A DNA stretch of 64,000 nt from Oscillospiraceae bacterium (lineage in GTDB: Bacteria > Bacillota > Clostridia > Oscillospirales > Acutalibacteraceae): NCBI GenBank assembly GCA_902796905.1, contig CADBQU010000021.1, positions 1-64,000 on the forward strand, in the 5' to 3' direction. The notes beneath the pieces are model-generated. The model had not been told where the DNA came from, did not search any database, and was given only the letters and a program-made list of their open reading frames with translations. The translations under genes were made by a program, and so were the position numbers. Positions 26,170-35,073 of this stretch are shown here, piece by piece (the first letter of the stretch is position 1; each line of letters starts with the position of its first letter).

Positions 26170-26733
26170 ATGATAAAAAATTTAAAAGATGATGTTTTAA
26201 GAGAACGCTTAAACGATATGTTTTATAAAAAAGAAAACAAAAAGTATTTTTACCGTATTTTAAAAAATCTTGAAATAAAAAGAATTACAAAATACTACAA
26301 CGCTTTAAAAATAAATTTTGCTGCAGATGAAGCTTTTAAAGCTATAGTTTACGGTACGTTGCTTTTAAAGGGAAGCGATTTTTTAAATTTTAATATATTG
26401 GGATTCGGTAATTATTTTGAAAACTGCGACGCCTTTATTTTTACGGTTTGCTCCGTTATAGGCCAAATATATAAAAATTCAAAGCATTTAACCGTAAACG
26501 CCGCTTTTTTAAATAACAGTATTATTATTCAGTTTATATATAAGGGTAAAGAGGTTAATCCCGATATTTTAATTAAAAACGCAAAAATTGAGCGTTTTAT
26601 AAAAAATAACAAAAATTATATAAATTTAAAAATAAAAACCGATAAAAATAAAAAAACCGCTAAATCTTTTAAATTTAACAGTTTAATTAATAACCGTATG
26701 TCGGCGCTTTATACAACATTGTCTTTTGCCTAA
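26170..26733 (+). CDS. Hypothetical protein, 187 residues
   Basis: Not recognised. It is Lys/Asn/Phe-rich with no transmembrane helix, signal peptide or Cys motif. Predicted order: an N-terminal helical stretch (LKDDVLRERLNDMFYKKENK), an alpha/beta core (FKAIVYGTLLLKGSDF, DAFIFTVCSVIGQIY), strands (LTVNAAFLNNSIIIQFIY) and a basic C-terminus. A good ribosome-binding site (AAAACGGAGG) and the long open frame support expression. It sits alone between gapA (divergent) and a convergent flavoprotein gene, so context gives no clue. Confidence 0.6.
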   Translation: MIKNLKDDVLRERLNDMFYKKENKKYFYRILKNLEIKRITKYYNALKINFAADEAFKAIVYGTLLLKGSDFLNFNILGFGNYFENCDAFIFTVCSVIGQIYKNSKHLTVNAAFLNNSIIIQFIYKGKEVNPDILIKNAKIERFIKNNKNYINLKIKTDKNKKTAKSFKFNSLINNRMSALYTTLSFA

Positions 26734-26780
26734 AATACGGTAATATTTAAAATTTTTAAGAGCAGTATGTGCTGTGTGTA

Positions 26781-28412
26781 TTAATAATTATTAATACTTT
26801 TAATAATGTTTTCGGCAGCTTTTATTCCGTCTACAGCCGAAGACATTATTCCGCCTGCATACCCGGAACCTTCTCCGCAAGGGAAAACCCCTTTTATATT
26901 GCTTTCCATATTTTCGTTGCGGTCTATTCTTACAGGGCAGCTGCTGCGGGTTTCGGGGGCGGTAAGAACGGCGTTTTCATCTGCAAAACCTTTTATTTTT
27001 TTATCAAATAATAAAAGTGCCTCTTTTAAAGATTTAACTATAAATTCGGGGAACAAACGGTTTAATTTAGACGGTACCGCAAAAGGCCTAATGCTTGGTT
27101 TAACGCTGCCGAAGCTTTCGGTTTTTTTACTTTTTAAAAAATCTCCCACTTTTTGTGCAGGCGCGCCGTAACCGCCCGTTAAATTAAATGCGTTTTTTTC
27201 TATTTTTTCCTGAAGTTCCATACCTGCCAAAACATTATCGTTTTTTAGGTCTTCGGGATAAACCGATACCAAAAGCGCCGAATTTGCGTTTATATTATCT
27301 CGCTTTTGGTTACTCATACCATTGGTAACAACAGAGTTTTTGCAGCTGGCACCGTTTATAACATATCCGCCGGGACACATACAAAATGTATATACTCCGC
27401 GGTTAATGTTATTTACGGTGCTTTTGGTTTCTTTAGTTTTGTTGTTATTTTTCGGCGTTAAATGAACAGCCATTTTATAGTCTGCCGGCGGTAATTGCTT
27501 ATAGCTTTGGCGATACAAAGCTTTATTTATAAACTCCTGTTTATGTTCTATTCTAACACCTATGGAAAAAGGTTTTTTAGAAAGCTTAAAATTTTTTGTG
27601 TTAAGAATTTTAAAGGTATCTCTTGCGGCATTTCCTATAGCCAAAACCAAAAAATCGCTTAAATATTTTTCTTTATTATTTATAACTACGCCCTTTAAGC
27701 GGTATTCGGTGCCGTTATTCTTTTCAATTATAAATTCGGTAGCTTTACTGTTAAAATGAATTTCTCCGCCCAAATTTATAATTTCTTCTCTCATATTTTT
27801 AACTACATTTATTAAAACATCGGTACCTATATGAGGTTTGGCATCGTACAATATATTTTTATTTGCGCCGAAAAAACAATAGGTTTTTAAAACAAAGTCA
27901 ATGCGATCATCCTTAATACCGGTGTTTAATTTTCCGTCCGAAAAAGTTCCGGCTCCGCCTTCGCCGAACTGAACGTTGCTTTGTTCGTTTAAATTTCCGT
28001 TTTGCCAAAAATCGTTAATGTCTTTTGCTCGGTCTTCTACCGGTTTTCCTTGCTCAAAAACAATAGGTTTTAAACCCGATTTTGCCAAAATTAATGCCGC
28101 AAACATTCCTGCGGGACCGAAACCTATAACAATAGGCTTTATATTTGAGTGCTTTGCTTTTAAAAAGTTGTATTCTTTTTCGGTATATTTTTTTGCATTT
28201 TTATTTTGACCGATAATTTCTTCTTCGTTGTTGCAACAAAAAATTACGCTGCAACAATATTTTGGTATTTTAAAACGGGCGTCAACAGAAAGTCTTTTAA
28301 GTTTAGAGTTATAACATTTTGTGTTTAACTCTTTGCTTAAAAGACTGTCTAAATTATTAAAATCCGTTGAAATATCAAAATATAAATTATTTAAAAAAAT
28401 CATAAATTTCAA
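26781..28412 (-). CDS. FAD-dependent dehydrogenase, COG2509 family
   Basis: 543 residues. The dinucleotide-binding motif GFGPAGMFAALILAKSG begins near residue 98 and is followed by FEQGKPVEDRAKD. The QFGEGGAGTFSDGKLNTG block is typical of this uncharacterised flavoprotein family of anaerobes. The C-terminal GEGSGYAGGIMSSAVDGIKA completes the FAD site. The family has a small N-terminal domain, seen here as about 90 residues before the first glycine motif. The substrate is unknown. It follows the second flavoprotein gene on the same strand, separated by a cloverleaf-like repeat. Confidence 0.85.
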   Translation of the reverse strand: MKFMIFLNNLYFDISTDFNNLDSLLSKELNTKCYNSKLKRLSVDARFKIPKYCCSVIFCCNNEEEIIGQNKNAKKYTEKEYNFLKAKHSNIKPIVIGFGPAGMFAALILAKSGLKPIVFEQGKPVEDRAKDINDFWQNGNLNEQSNVQFGEGGAGTFSDGKLNTGIKDDRIDFVLKTYCFFGANKNILYDAKPHIGTDVLINVVKNMREEIINLGGEIHFNSKATEFIIEKNNGTEYRLKGVVINNKEKYLSDFLVLAIGNAARDTFKILNTKNFKLSKKPFSIGVRIEHKQEFINKALYRQSYKQLPPADYKMAVHLTPKNNNKTKETKSTVNNINRGVYTFCMCPGGYVINGASCKNSVVTNGMSNQKRDNINANSALLVSVYPEDLKNDNVLAGMELQEKIEKNAFNLTGGYGAPAQKVGDFLKSKKTESFGSVKPSIRPFAVPSKLNRLFPEFIVKSLKEALLLFDKKIKGFADENAVLTAPETRSSCPVRIDRNENMESNIKGVFPCGEGSGYAGGIMSSAVDGIKAAENIIKSINNY

Positions 28413-28433
28413 GTTACCTTTTTATTTGCTTGA

Positions 28434-28524
28434 GGCAAGCCCAAAGCCCGTTTTAGGGCTTTGCAAAAGCTTTAGCTTTTACCCAAAACAAAAATTATAT
28501 TTTTGTTTTGGGGGCTTGGCCGCC
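28434..28524. repeat. Cloverleaf-like three-hairpin repeat, copy A
   Basis: The outer stem GGCAAGCC pairs with GGCTTGGCC (one bulge) and the element ends in CCGCC. Inside are three hairpins: CAAAGCCC/GGGCTTTG, AAAAGC/GCTTTT and CCCAAAACAAAAAT/ATTTTTGTTTTGGG. It lies between two minus-strand flavoprotein genes, 11 bases beyond the stop of the upstream one. It is the least regular of the five copies. Confidence 0.75.
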
Positions 28525-28534
28525 GTTACATAAA

Positions 28535-29770
28535 TTACCGTTTGCCATAAAGTTCTTTATTTAATATACCGTTTGCCGCGGCAAAGGCGCTGGCAAATGC
28601 CCAATGTAAATTATAACCTCCGCAGTCGCCGTCTATATTTAAAATTTCTCCGGTGCAGTAAAGATTATTGATTTTTTTTGAGCACAAATTTTCGGTAAAT
28701 TCTTTTAATAAAAATCCGCCCGAAGTACTTTGGGCATTTTTAAAACCTGTGGTGTCTAAGTATTTAAAATTAAAGCTTTTAACGGTTTTGGCAATAAGCG
28801 TTGCTTCTTTTAAAGTGTATTTTGTATTTTTGTTTTGCAAGTTAAGTGATTTTAAAATTGCAAAACCGACGCGTTTATTTAAAAGACCCGCAAAAAAATC
28901 GGTTCCGGCTAAATTTAAATCATTTCTTTTTAAAATAAAATCCGTTATTTGTTTTTCGGAAAATTCCGGCATTAAATCCAAACTGACAATATCATTTTTT
29001 TTGCAATATCTTGAAAGCTGTAATATAGGCGGACCGGAAAGCCCGTAATCGCAAAATAAAACTTCTCCGGTATCGCTGTGATTATTTATTGTTACTTTTG
29101 CCGTTACTTTTATTCCTTTTAAAGAGCGCGTTACGGTATTTTCGGTTTTAATTTGCACTATAACGGGTTTTGGCTTTTGCATGGTATGAATTTTGTTTAA
29201 AAGATTATAAGCCGAACCGTCGGTGCCGTACTGGGCTCCTCCTGCCATTCCGCCGCAAGAAATAATAACATATTTTGAATTTATTTTTATTTCGTCGCCA
29301 AAGGAGGTAAAAGCAGTATCTTTGCCGCTTTTGGTATTGCCGGTTTTTAAAAATTCCGTTTTTTTAATTTCGGTGTTTGTTAAGGTTTTTATATTAAGTC
29401 TTTCGGCTTCAAAACGCAAAGCGTCTACAACGCCGGAAGCCTGCAGGGAATAAGGGTATGCTTTTTTGGAATTAAATTCATAAACCAATACGCCTATAGA
29501 ACCGAAGAAATCTTTCAAATTATCAAAAGTAAAATTATTTAATATTTGCTTTGCCGATAAAGTGTCTCCGTGATAATGAGAAATATTTTGGTCTTTATTG
29601 GAAATATTACATCTGCCGTTTCCGGTAACGCTTAATTTTTTGCCCACTCTTGAAAGCTTTTCAGCTAAAATTATGTTAAGGTTAACGTTTTTTCGTTTAA
29701 GCATTATAGCCGCAGTTAAACCCGAAGCGCCTGCGCCAATGATTAAAACGTCGCAGTTAACTGTTTCCAT
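28535..29770 (-). CDS. BaiN/HI0933-family NAD(P)/FAD-dependent oxidoreductase
   Basis: 411 residues. The FAD motif IIGAGASGLTAAIMLKR is at about 10-26, and the family hallmark SVTGNGRCNISNKD at about 47-60. The C-terminal TGEILNIDGDCGGYNLHWAF is also typical of the HI0933 family. Members have been linked to flavin-dependent reduction (BaiN in bile-acid 7-dehydroxylation was proposed), but most remain uncharacterised housekeeping-type flavoproteins. It is co-directional with the cation efflux gene upstream. Confidence 0.85.
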   Translation of the reverse strand: METVNCDVLIIGAGASGLTAAIMLKRKNVNLNIILAEKLSRVGKKLSVTGNGRCNISNKDQNISHYHGDTLSAKQILNNFTFDNLKDFFGSIGVLVYEFNSKKAYPYSLQASGVVDALRFEAERLNIKTLTNTEIKKTEFLKTGNTKSGKDTAFTSFGDEIKINSKYVIISCGGMAGGAQYGTDGSAYNLLNKIHTMQKPKPVIVQIKTENTVTRSLKGIKVTAKVTINNHSDTGEVLFCDYGLSGPPILQLSRYCKKNDIVSLDLMPEFSEKQITDFILKRNDLNLAGTDFFAGLLNKRVGFAILKSLNLQNKNTKYTLKEATLIAKTVKSFNFKYLDTTGFKNAQSTSGGFLLKEFTENLCSKKINNLYCTGEILNIDGDCGGYNLHWAFASAFAAANGILNKELYGKR

Positions 29771-29941
29771 TATATCTCCTTTGTTTATTTCATTTTTATT
29801 TTTTATATTCTTTATTCTTTATTTTTTCTATGTCCGTGTTTTTAGTTTGATTTTGTTTTTTATTTTTGTTATAGCTGAATCGGCATATAAAACTGTTTAT
29901 AATATTAATCTTTATTTTTATAATATTAATATTTATTAATG

Positions 29942-31090
29942 TTAGCAGTAATTTCTGTCTACCGTAATTACCGCATTATATAACGGATTTACTTCTTTTA
30001 CAAGTGCAGATACCGCCTTTTTAATTTCTGTTTCCGTTAATTTTATACTAAAGGGCACAGATATATCAAAAATAACATTTATTCTGCGGTCGCCTTCAAC
30101 TATTCTAAAATCGTGAATACTGCATTCTTCGTTAAACTCTTTAATTTTTTCTTCAACTTCAAATTTTATTTCGTTAACACGTTTATCATTGGTAGCTATT
30201 GGGTCCATATGAATAACAATGTGTGAAGAAAGCGCTATGGAAAGTTCTTTTTCGCATTCGTCTATTTCTTCGTGGCATTTTATAATATCTATATTATCCG
30301 GCACTTCAACATGTAAAGTTGCAAAGGTCCTTCCGGGGCCGTAATTATGCACAACTAAATCGTGTATGCCTTTAAAATCATCATAAGACATAACAATATC
30401 TTTTATGGTTTCTACCATTTTCGGTTCAGGGGGCATTCCCAAAAGGGGATTTATGGTTTCTTTAAAGCTTTTTATACCGGAATAAATAATAAATAAGGAT
30501 ACCGCCGCACTTATAAAACCGTCTATATTAAGCGAAAAAACTACATTTATAATTACCGAAAGCAATACGGCAGAAGTAGAAACAACATCGCTTAAACTGT
30601 CAAAAGCGGTGGCAATAAGTGCATTAGAATTAATGGTTTTACCAAGTTTTCTGTTAAACAAAAACATCCAAAATTTAAGTAAAATAGAAAAAATTAAAAC
30701 TATAAGCGTTATTATGCTTATGTTAAGCGTTACGGGATGTATTATTTTTTCCGCCGAACTTTTTAAAAGCTCAAAACCTACCAGCATAATTATAAAACTT
30801 ATAATTAATCCCGACATATATTCCATTCTGCCGTGTCCGAAAGGATGTTCCTTATCCGCCGGTTTGTTGGAAAGTTTAAAACCTACAAAAGTAACTATAG
30901 ATGAACCCATATCGGATAAGTTGTTAAATGCGTCGGCTACTACCGAAGAACTGAAAGATAAAATACCAACCGAAAGTTTGGTTAAAAATAAAATTAAATT
31001 GCAAACTATTCCGGCAGCGGCACCTAAATTAACGGCCTTTGAACGGTCGTTTTTGTTTTTTAAAAAAAGTTTCATCAATAAAGCGGTCAT
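29942..31090 (-). CDS. Cation diffusion facilitator (CDF) metal efflux transporter
   Basis: 382 residues with five to six transmembrane segments in the first 215. The metal-binding signature DAFNNLSDMGSSIV is in the second segment and the DSLSDVVSTSAVLLS motif in the fifth. An extended cytoplasmic C-terminal domain contains HDLVVHNYGPG and HEEIDECEKEL. It probably exports Zn, Mn or Fe by proton antiport. The two motifs read HPFGHGRMEY/N-x-x-SD and D-x-x-SD, a pattern shared with Mn-type members, but metal choice is not secure. Confidence 0.88.
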   Translation of the reverse strand: MTALLMKLFLKNKNDRSKAVNLGAAAGIVCNLILFLTKLSVGILSFSSSVVADAFNNLSDMGSSIVTFVGFKLSNKPADKEHPFGHGRMEYMSGLIISFIIMLVGFELLKSSAEKIIHPVTLNISIITLIVLIFSILLKFWMFLFNRKLGKTINSNALIATAFDSLSDVVSTSAVLLSVIINVVFSLNIDGFISAAVSLFIIYSGIKSFKETINPLLGMPPEPKMVETIKDIVMSYDDFKGIHDLVVHNYGPGRTFATLHVEVPDNIDIIKCHEEIDECEKELSIALSSHIVIHMDPIATNDKRVNEIKFEVEEKIKEFNEECSIHDFRIVEGDRRINVIFDISVPFSIKLTETEIKKAVSALVKEVNPLYNAVITVDRNYC

Positions 31091-31226
31091 ATAAACCTCA
31101 TATTTATTTAATACTTATTTTGTGTTGCCATTGATAATATAAATTTAAATTGCAACAGTTTATTAAATTTAATTTTTAAATTAAAAATAAAAAAATTCCG
31201 ATTTTAATTTTAAAAAATTCAAAATA

Positions 31227-32417
31227 TTATTTTTTTAATCCGCCGAAATTTCCGTTTAAAATATTTGTGTTAATAGAAAAGCTTAAATTTTCTTTGTTGC
31301 GCTGCCTTTTAAATGCAAGTTTAATAAGCTTGGTTATAAGCTCGCTGTAAGGAATACCCGAGGCCTCCCATAAATAAAAAGCCAAAGAGCCGGGAATGGT
31401 ATTTATTTCGTTAACAAAAATTTCTTTTGTTTTATCGTTCATTAAAAAGTCTATTCTTGCCACACCGTGTCCGCCTATGGCTTTAAAGCTCTCAACAGCA
31501 TATTTTTGAATTAAAGCTTTTTGTTCTGCGGTAATATCCGCCGGTAATTTTCGGCTTAAACTGCTCATGCCTTTGCTGCCTTCTGTTTTGGCGTCTTTTG
31601 AGTTTTTTCCGCCGCTTAAATATTTATCTTCGTAAGATAATATTTTGTCTTGCATAATGGGCTCTTCGCATTCGCTGGCTTCAAATTCATCATAATATCC
31701 CACAACCGAACAATTTATTTCTCTTAAATTTTCCACGGCTTTTTCGGCTAAAATATTAAGCGCAAAATTTTGTGCCAAAAGAATAGCTTCTTTTAGTTCG
31801 TCTATGTTTTCCACCTTGCTTATTCCAACGCTTGAGCCTAAATTTTGGGGTTTTATTATAAGAGGGTAGCCAATGTTTTTTTCTATATTTTCAATTATTT
31901 TTTCGCTGTTTTCGGTGTATTCGTTTGAAGTAAACGTAATGCAGTTTAAAACAGGAACATTTTTTTCTTTAAGCGCTAATTTAAACATATATTTATCCAT
32001 ACCCAAAGCGGATGCCAAAACATCGCAGCCTACATAAGGTATACCCAAAAGTTCAAAATATCCCTGCAAAGAACCGTCCTCACAGTTGGTACCGTGAACT
32101 ACCGGAAAAGCCACATCCAAAGCAATGGGCTTAAATTTTTTAAATACCGAATCTTTTTGTGCTTTTATTACAACGCTGTTGTTTTCTATGGTTAAAAATA
32201 CCGGAACGGCTTTTTTTAAAAGTTCGGAAATATTTTTAAAATTTTCAATATTAAAAAAATGTTCCGAATAATACATTTTTTTGTTTTTTGCAATGTATAT
32301 GGGAATTATATTATATTTTTCTTTGTTAGTATTTTGCATTGCCTGAACGCACGAAATAATAGAAACCTCGTGTTCCACACTGTTCCCGCCAAAGAAAAAA
32401 CCAACGGTTGTTTTCAT
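31227..32417 (-). CDS. ddl: D-alanine--D-alanine ligase
   Basis: 396 residues, ATP-grasp fold. Landmarks are the N-terminal FFGGNSVEHEVSIIS, HGTNCEDGSLQGYFELLGIP near 108-127, IKPQNLGSSVGISKV, the omega loop with SYEDKY, and the metal site EINTIPGS. The Tyr-containing omega loop favours D-Ala-D-Ala rather than D-Ala-D-Lac. It is about 30-40 residues longer than the minimal enzyme, mainly in the N-terminal region and the omega loop. It lies downstream of murF on the same strand; the two enzymes act consecutively in muropeptide synthesis. Confidence 0.95.
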   Translation of the reverse strand: MKTTVGFFFGGNSVEHEVSIISCVQAMQNTNKEKYNIIPIYIAKNKKMYYSEHFFNIENFKNISELLKKAVPVFLTIENNSVVIKAQKDSVFKKFKPIALDVAFPVVHGTNCEDGSLQGYFELLGIPYVGCDVLASALGMDKYMFKLALKEKNVPVLNCITFTSNEYTENSEKIIENIEKNIGYPLIIKPQNLGSSVGISKVENIDELKEAILLAQNFALNILAEKAVENLREINCSVVGYYDEFEASECEEPIMQDKILSYEDKYLSGGKNSKDAKTEGSKGMSSLSRKLPADITAEQKALIQKYAVESFKAIGGHGVARIDFLMNDKTKEIFVNEINTIPGSLAFYLWEASGIPYSELITKLIKLAFKRQRNKENLSFSINTNILNGNFGGLKK

Positions 32418-32583
32418 AAAATCACCAAACCTTAAAATTTAAATTAAAATTAAAATTAAAATATCCAAAATTAAAATATTTAAAATAAAAACTAATAAAA
32501 GCTATTATATAAAAATTATTATATTTTACCGAATTTAATTTATCTTACCGATTTATTTATATCGTTTTGCCAAAAAAGATTTA

Positions 32584-32670
32584 TCGGCGGCAAAAACGCC
32601 AAGGCGTTTTAAATCCGAAAATTTAATTTTCGGATTTAGGAACAAAATTTATTTTGTTCCTTGCCGCCGA
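32584..32670. repeat. Cloverleaf-like three-hairpin repeat, copy B
   Basis: A perfect 10-bp outer stem TCGGCGGCAA (32584-32593) with TTGCCGCCGA (32661-32670) encloses three perfect hairpins: AAAACGCC/GGCGTTTT, AAATCCGAAAAT/ATTTTCGGATTT and GGAACAAAAT/ATTTTGTTCC. It begins 10 bases past the murF stop, between murF and ddl. This is the clearest copy. Confidence 0.9.
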
Positions 32671-32680
32671 ACTCAAAATT

Positions 32681-34234
32681 TTATTTAACGTAATTATCCG
32701 GCAAATCGTTTTCAAATAACACTACGGTATTTTTATTGCATAATCCGGTAAGTTTGCTGTAAGCTTCTTTAAACGAATTAACAACAAAAATATTATCTTC
32801 GTTAAAATTAACGCTTTTTGCAGCGCTTAAAAACGGCTTGCTGCGTTCTTTACCTACCAAAATAAGAATATCGGAATTTTCAGCCAAATTAACTCCGAAA
32901 TTATAATTAAGCTCATATTCTTTATCGCCTAATTCCACCATACCGGGGGTAACGGCAATTTTTGTTTTGTTTTTAAAGCTTCCTAAAACATTTGCGGCTT
33001 CTACAGAGCCTTCGGGGTTGGAATTGTAACTGTCATCTAATAAAATGCTGCCGTTTAAAAAGCTTTTCTTTTCCAAACGGTGTTCGGTGGGTTTTAAAAG
33101 AGCCACCGCATGTTTAATTTGATTTTCCGATACATCCAAACTTAAAGCCACCGCAACTGCACCCACAATATTTATAACATTGTGCATACCTAAAAGAGAA
33201 GTGGTTAAGTGTATTTGCTTATCGTAAAAAACAACGTCAAATTCCGTTCCGTGTATACCTACTTTTATGTTTTTTGCGTATGTTTCGCAATCGTCGGTAG
33301 TGCCGAAAGAATGGGTAACATATTCCGCAGCTTTTTCTCTTGCATATTTTGAATTAAAATTAACATATACGTTTTGGGTATATTCGCAAAGTTCGAATTT
33401 TGTTTTTTGAACGTTTTTTATAGTTTTAAATGTTTCAAGATGCTGCGGTCCCACAGCGGTTATAATAGCTATATCGGGTTTTGCTATTTCGCATAACTCT
33501 TTAATATCGCCTATGTTTTTGGCGCCCATTTCGGCTATAAAAATTTCTGCCGAAGGCGTTAGATGTTCGTTTACGGTTCTAACAATTCCCATGGGCGTAT
33601 TAAAGCTTTCGGGGGTGGCTACAACATTGTATTTTTCAGATAAAATTCGTTTTAAAATAAATTTTGAAGATGTTTTTCCGTAGCTTCCGGTAATAGCTAT
33701 TATTTTTAAATCCGGTATGCTTTTTAAAGATTTTTTTGCATTTTTTATATAGTTGTTTGTAATTGCTTTTTCCGTAAAAGACATTAAAAAAGCAGACAAA
33801 ACCGTAAAAATAAAAGAATAACTGCAAATAAAAATAAAAACGGATGTTAAATAAATATTGTTAACCGCAGCGGTAACGGTAACAAGAATAATATAAATTA
33901 AACTTAAAGCTGTAATTAAGCGTTTTATTCTTTTGGTAAAAACCAGTTTTTTTATTGCTTTCTTTTGTACGTTTATACAAATTAAAAATCTTATAACACA
34001 TTCCGTTAACGATAAAATTAAAAGCGGAATGTACATTTTAAGTGCCAAAAATAAAACCTCTGCCGCAAAAACAATCAGTCCCATAAAGAATAAAGGTTTC
34101 AGTTGACCTTTGAACCACTTAAAATACCTTTTTAAAAAATAAGAATTTTGTTGGAACATCTGAATATGCTTTACAGAAGAAAATATTGCTCCCAACATTA
34201 AAAACAAAAGCGAAAGTATTAATAAAATATTCAA
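32681..34234 (-). CDS. murF: MurF-type Mur ligase with N-terminal membrane domain
   Basis: 517 residues. About 150 N-terminal residues hold four hydrophobic segments and the membrane-proximal MFQQNSYFLKRYFKWFK motif. The Mur ligase central domain begins with the P-loop ITGSYGKTSSK, followed by AEMGAKNIGDIKELCEI and the C-terminal LLDDSYNSNPEGS motif typical of MurF. It adds D-Ala-D-Ala to UDP-MurNAc-tripeptide. The membrane domain replaces the usual N-terminal UDP-MurNAc domain; the same form is common in Clostridia. It lies four bases from the alpha/beta hydrolase gene and upstream of ddl. Confidence 0.88.
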   Translation of the reverse strand: MNILLILSLLFLMLGAIFSSVKHIQMFQQNSYFLKRYFKWFKGQLKPLFFMGLIVFAAEVLFLALKMYIPLLILSLTECVIRFLICINVQKKAIKKLVFTKRIKRLITALSLIYIILVTVTAAVNNIYLTSVFIFICSYSFIFTVLSAFLMSFTEKAITNNYIKNAKKSLKSIPDLKIIAITGSYGKTSSKFILKRILSEKYNVVATPESFNTPMGIVRTVNEHLTPSAEIFIAEMGAKNIGDIKELCEIAKPDIAIITAVGPQHLETFKTIKNVQKTKFELCEYTQNVYVNFNSKYAREKAAEYVTHSFGTTDDCETYAKNIKVGIHGTEFDVVFYDKQIHLTTSLLGMHNVINIVGAVAVALSLDVSENQIKHAVALLKPTEHRLEKKSFLNGSILLDDSYNSNPEGSVEAANVLGSFKNKTKIAVTPGMVELGDKEYELNYNFGVNLAENSDILILVGKERSKPFLSAAKSVNFNEDNIFVVNSFKEAYSKLTGLCNKNTVVLFENDLPDNYVK

Positions 34235-34238
34235 GTTT

Positions 34239-35003
34239 TCACCTCAAAAAGCTGTTTAATATGGCATTTGTTTGATTTGGTTTTTGAACAAAACCGAAAT
34301 GTCCCACTCCGCTTAAAACGCAAAGACCGCAGTCTTTAATTAAGCTTTCAATCAGTTTTGCATTTTTTAAAGGGGTGTCGGTGTCGTTTTCGCCCCAAAT
34401 AAGCAAAACGGGACAATCTATATTTTTTAAATTTTCGCGTATGTCAACGCTTACTACCATAACCATTGTTTTACGCATAACTTCGGGGGAATTTGAATAA
34501 TCCGCCGAACCGAAGTGCTTTTTTGCCTTTTCTATGGCAGAAGAAGTATAATTTTTAATAAACGGTAAAGAAAGCGCTCCCTTTACTATTTTATAGGTGC
34601 GTATTTTAGCTCTTGTTTTAAAGCTTTTTTTATTTACTATTCCCGCCGCGCCGAAAAGCACCGCTTTTTTAGGCGTAAGTAATTTTTTGCCCATTAACGA
34701 AAGCGCTACTCTTCCTCCGTGAGAATGACCCATAATAATAAGCTCTTTTTTATTTAAATTAAGCTTTTCTATAAATTCCAAAACCAAATTTTCGTAATCG
34801 GTTAAACTTAATGGATTTTTCGGAAGTTCGCTTTCTCCGCAGCCCGGAAAGTCTAAAGCTATTGTTCTGAATCCGTTTTTTAAATTGTTTATTACAGATT
34901 TCCAAACTATTACGGAACTGCCCCAGCCGTGAAGCATTAAAATCGGAGAACCTTCGCCTTCATCTATATAGTTAATGTTTATACCGTTTATGTTAACTGT
35001 CAA
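34239..35003 (-). CDS. Alpha/beta-fold hydrolase
   Basis: 254 residues. The oxyanion segment LHGWGSS is near residue 25, the nucleophile elbow GHSHGGR near 93-99, the acid in IWGENDTDTP and the catalytic His in GVGHFGFVQKP near the C-terminus, so the triad Ser-Asp-His is complete. No signal peptide. The substrate cannot be told from sequence. Placed between ylbJ and murF with a 4-base gap to murF, it is probably co-expressed with cell-wall genes. Confidence 0.85.
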   Translation of the reverse strand: MTVNINGININYIDEGEGSPILMLHGWGSSVIVWKSVINNLKNGFRTIALDFPGCGESELPKNPLSLTDYENLVLEFIEKLNLNKKELIIMGHSHGGRVALSLMGKKLLTPKKAVLFGAAGIVNKKSFKTRAKIRTYKIVKGALSLPFIKNYTSSAIEKAKKHFGSADYSNSPEVMRKTMVMVVSVDIRENLKNIDCPVLLIWGENDTDTPLKNAKLIESLIKDCGLCVLSGVGHFGFVQKPNQTNAILNSFLR

Positions 35004-35073
35004 AAAAACACCCTCAATTTTTGCTATATTGTTAATTATAACACATTACATATTAAATTTAAATTGTTTTTTA

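Noticed and set aside
32433-32480. AT-rich simple repeat (TTAAAA units) upstream of ddl as a regulatory site
   Set aside because: It is consistent with low-complexity AT-rich intergenic drift; no symmetrical or conserved element stands out.
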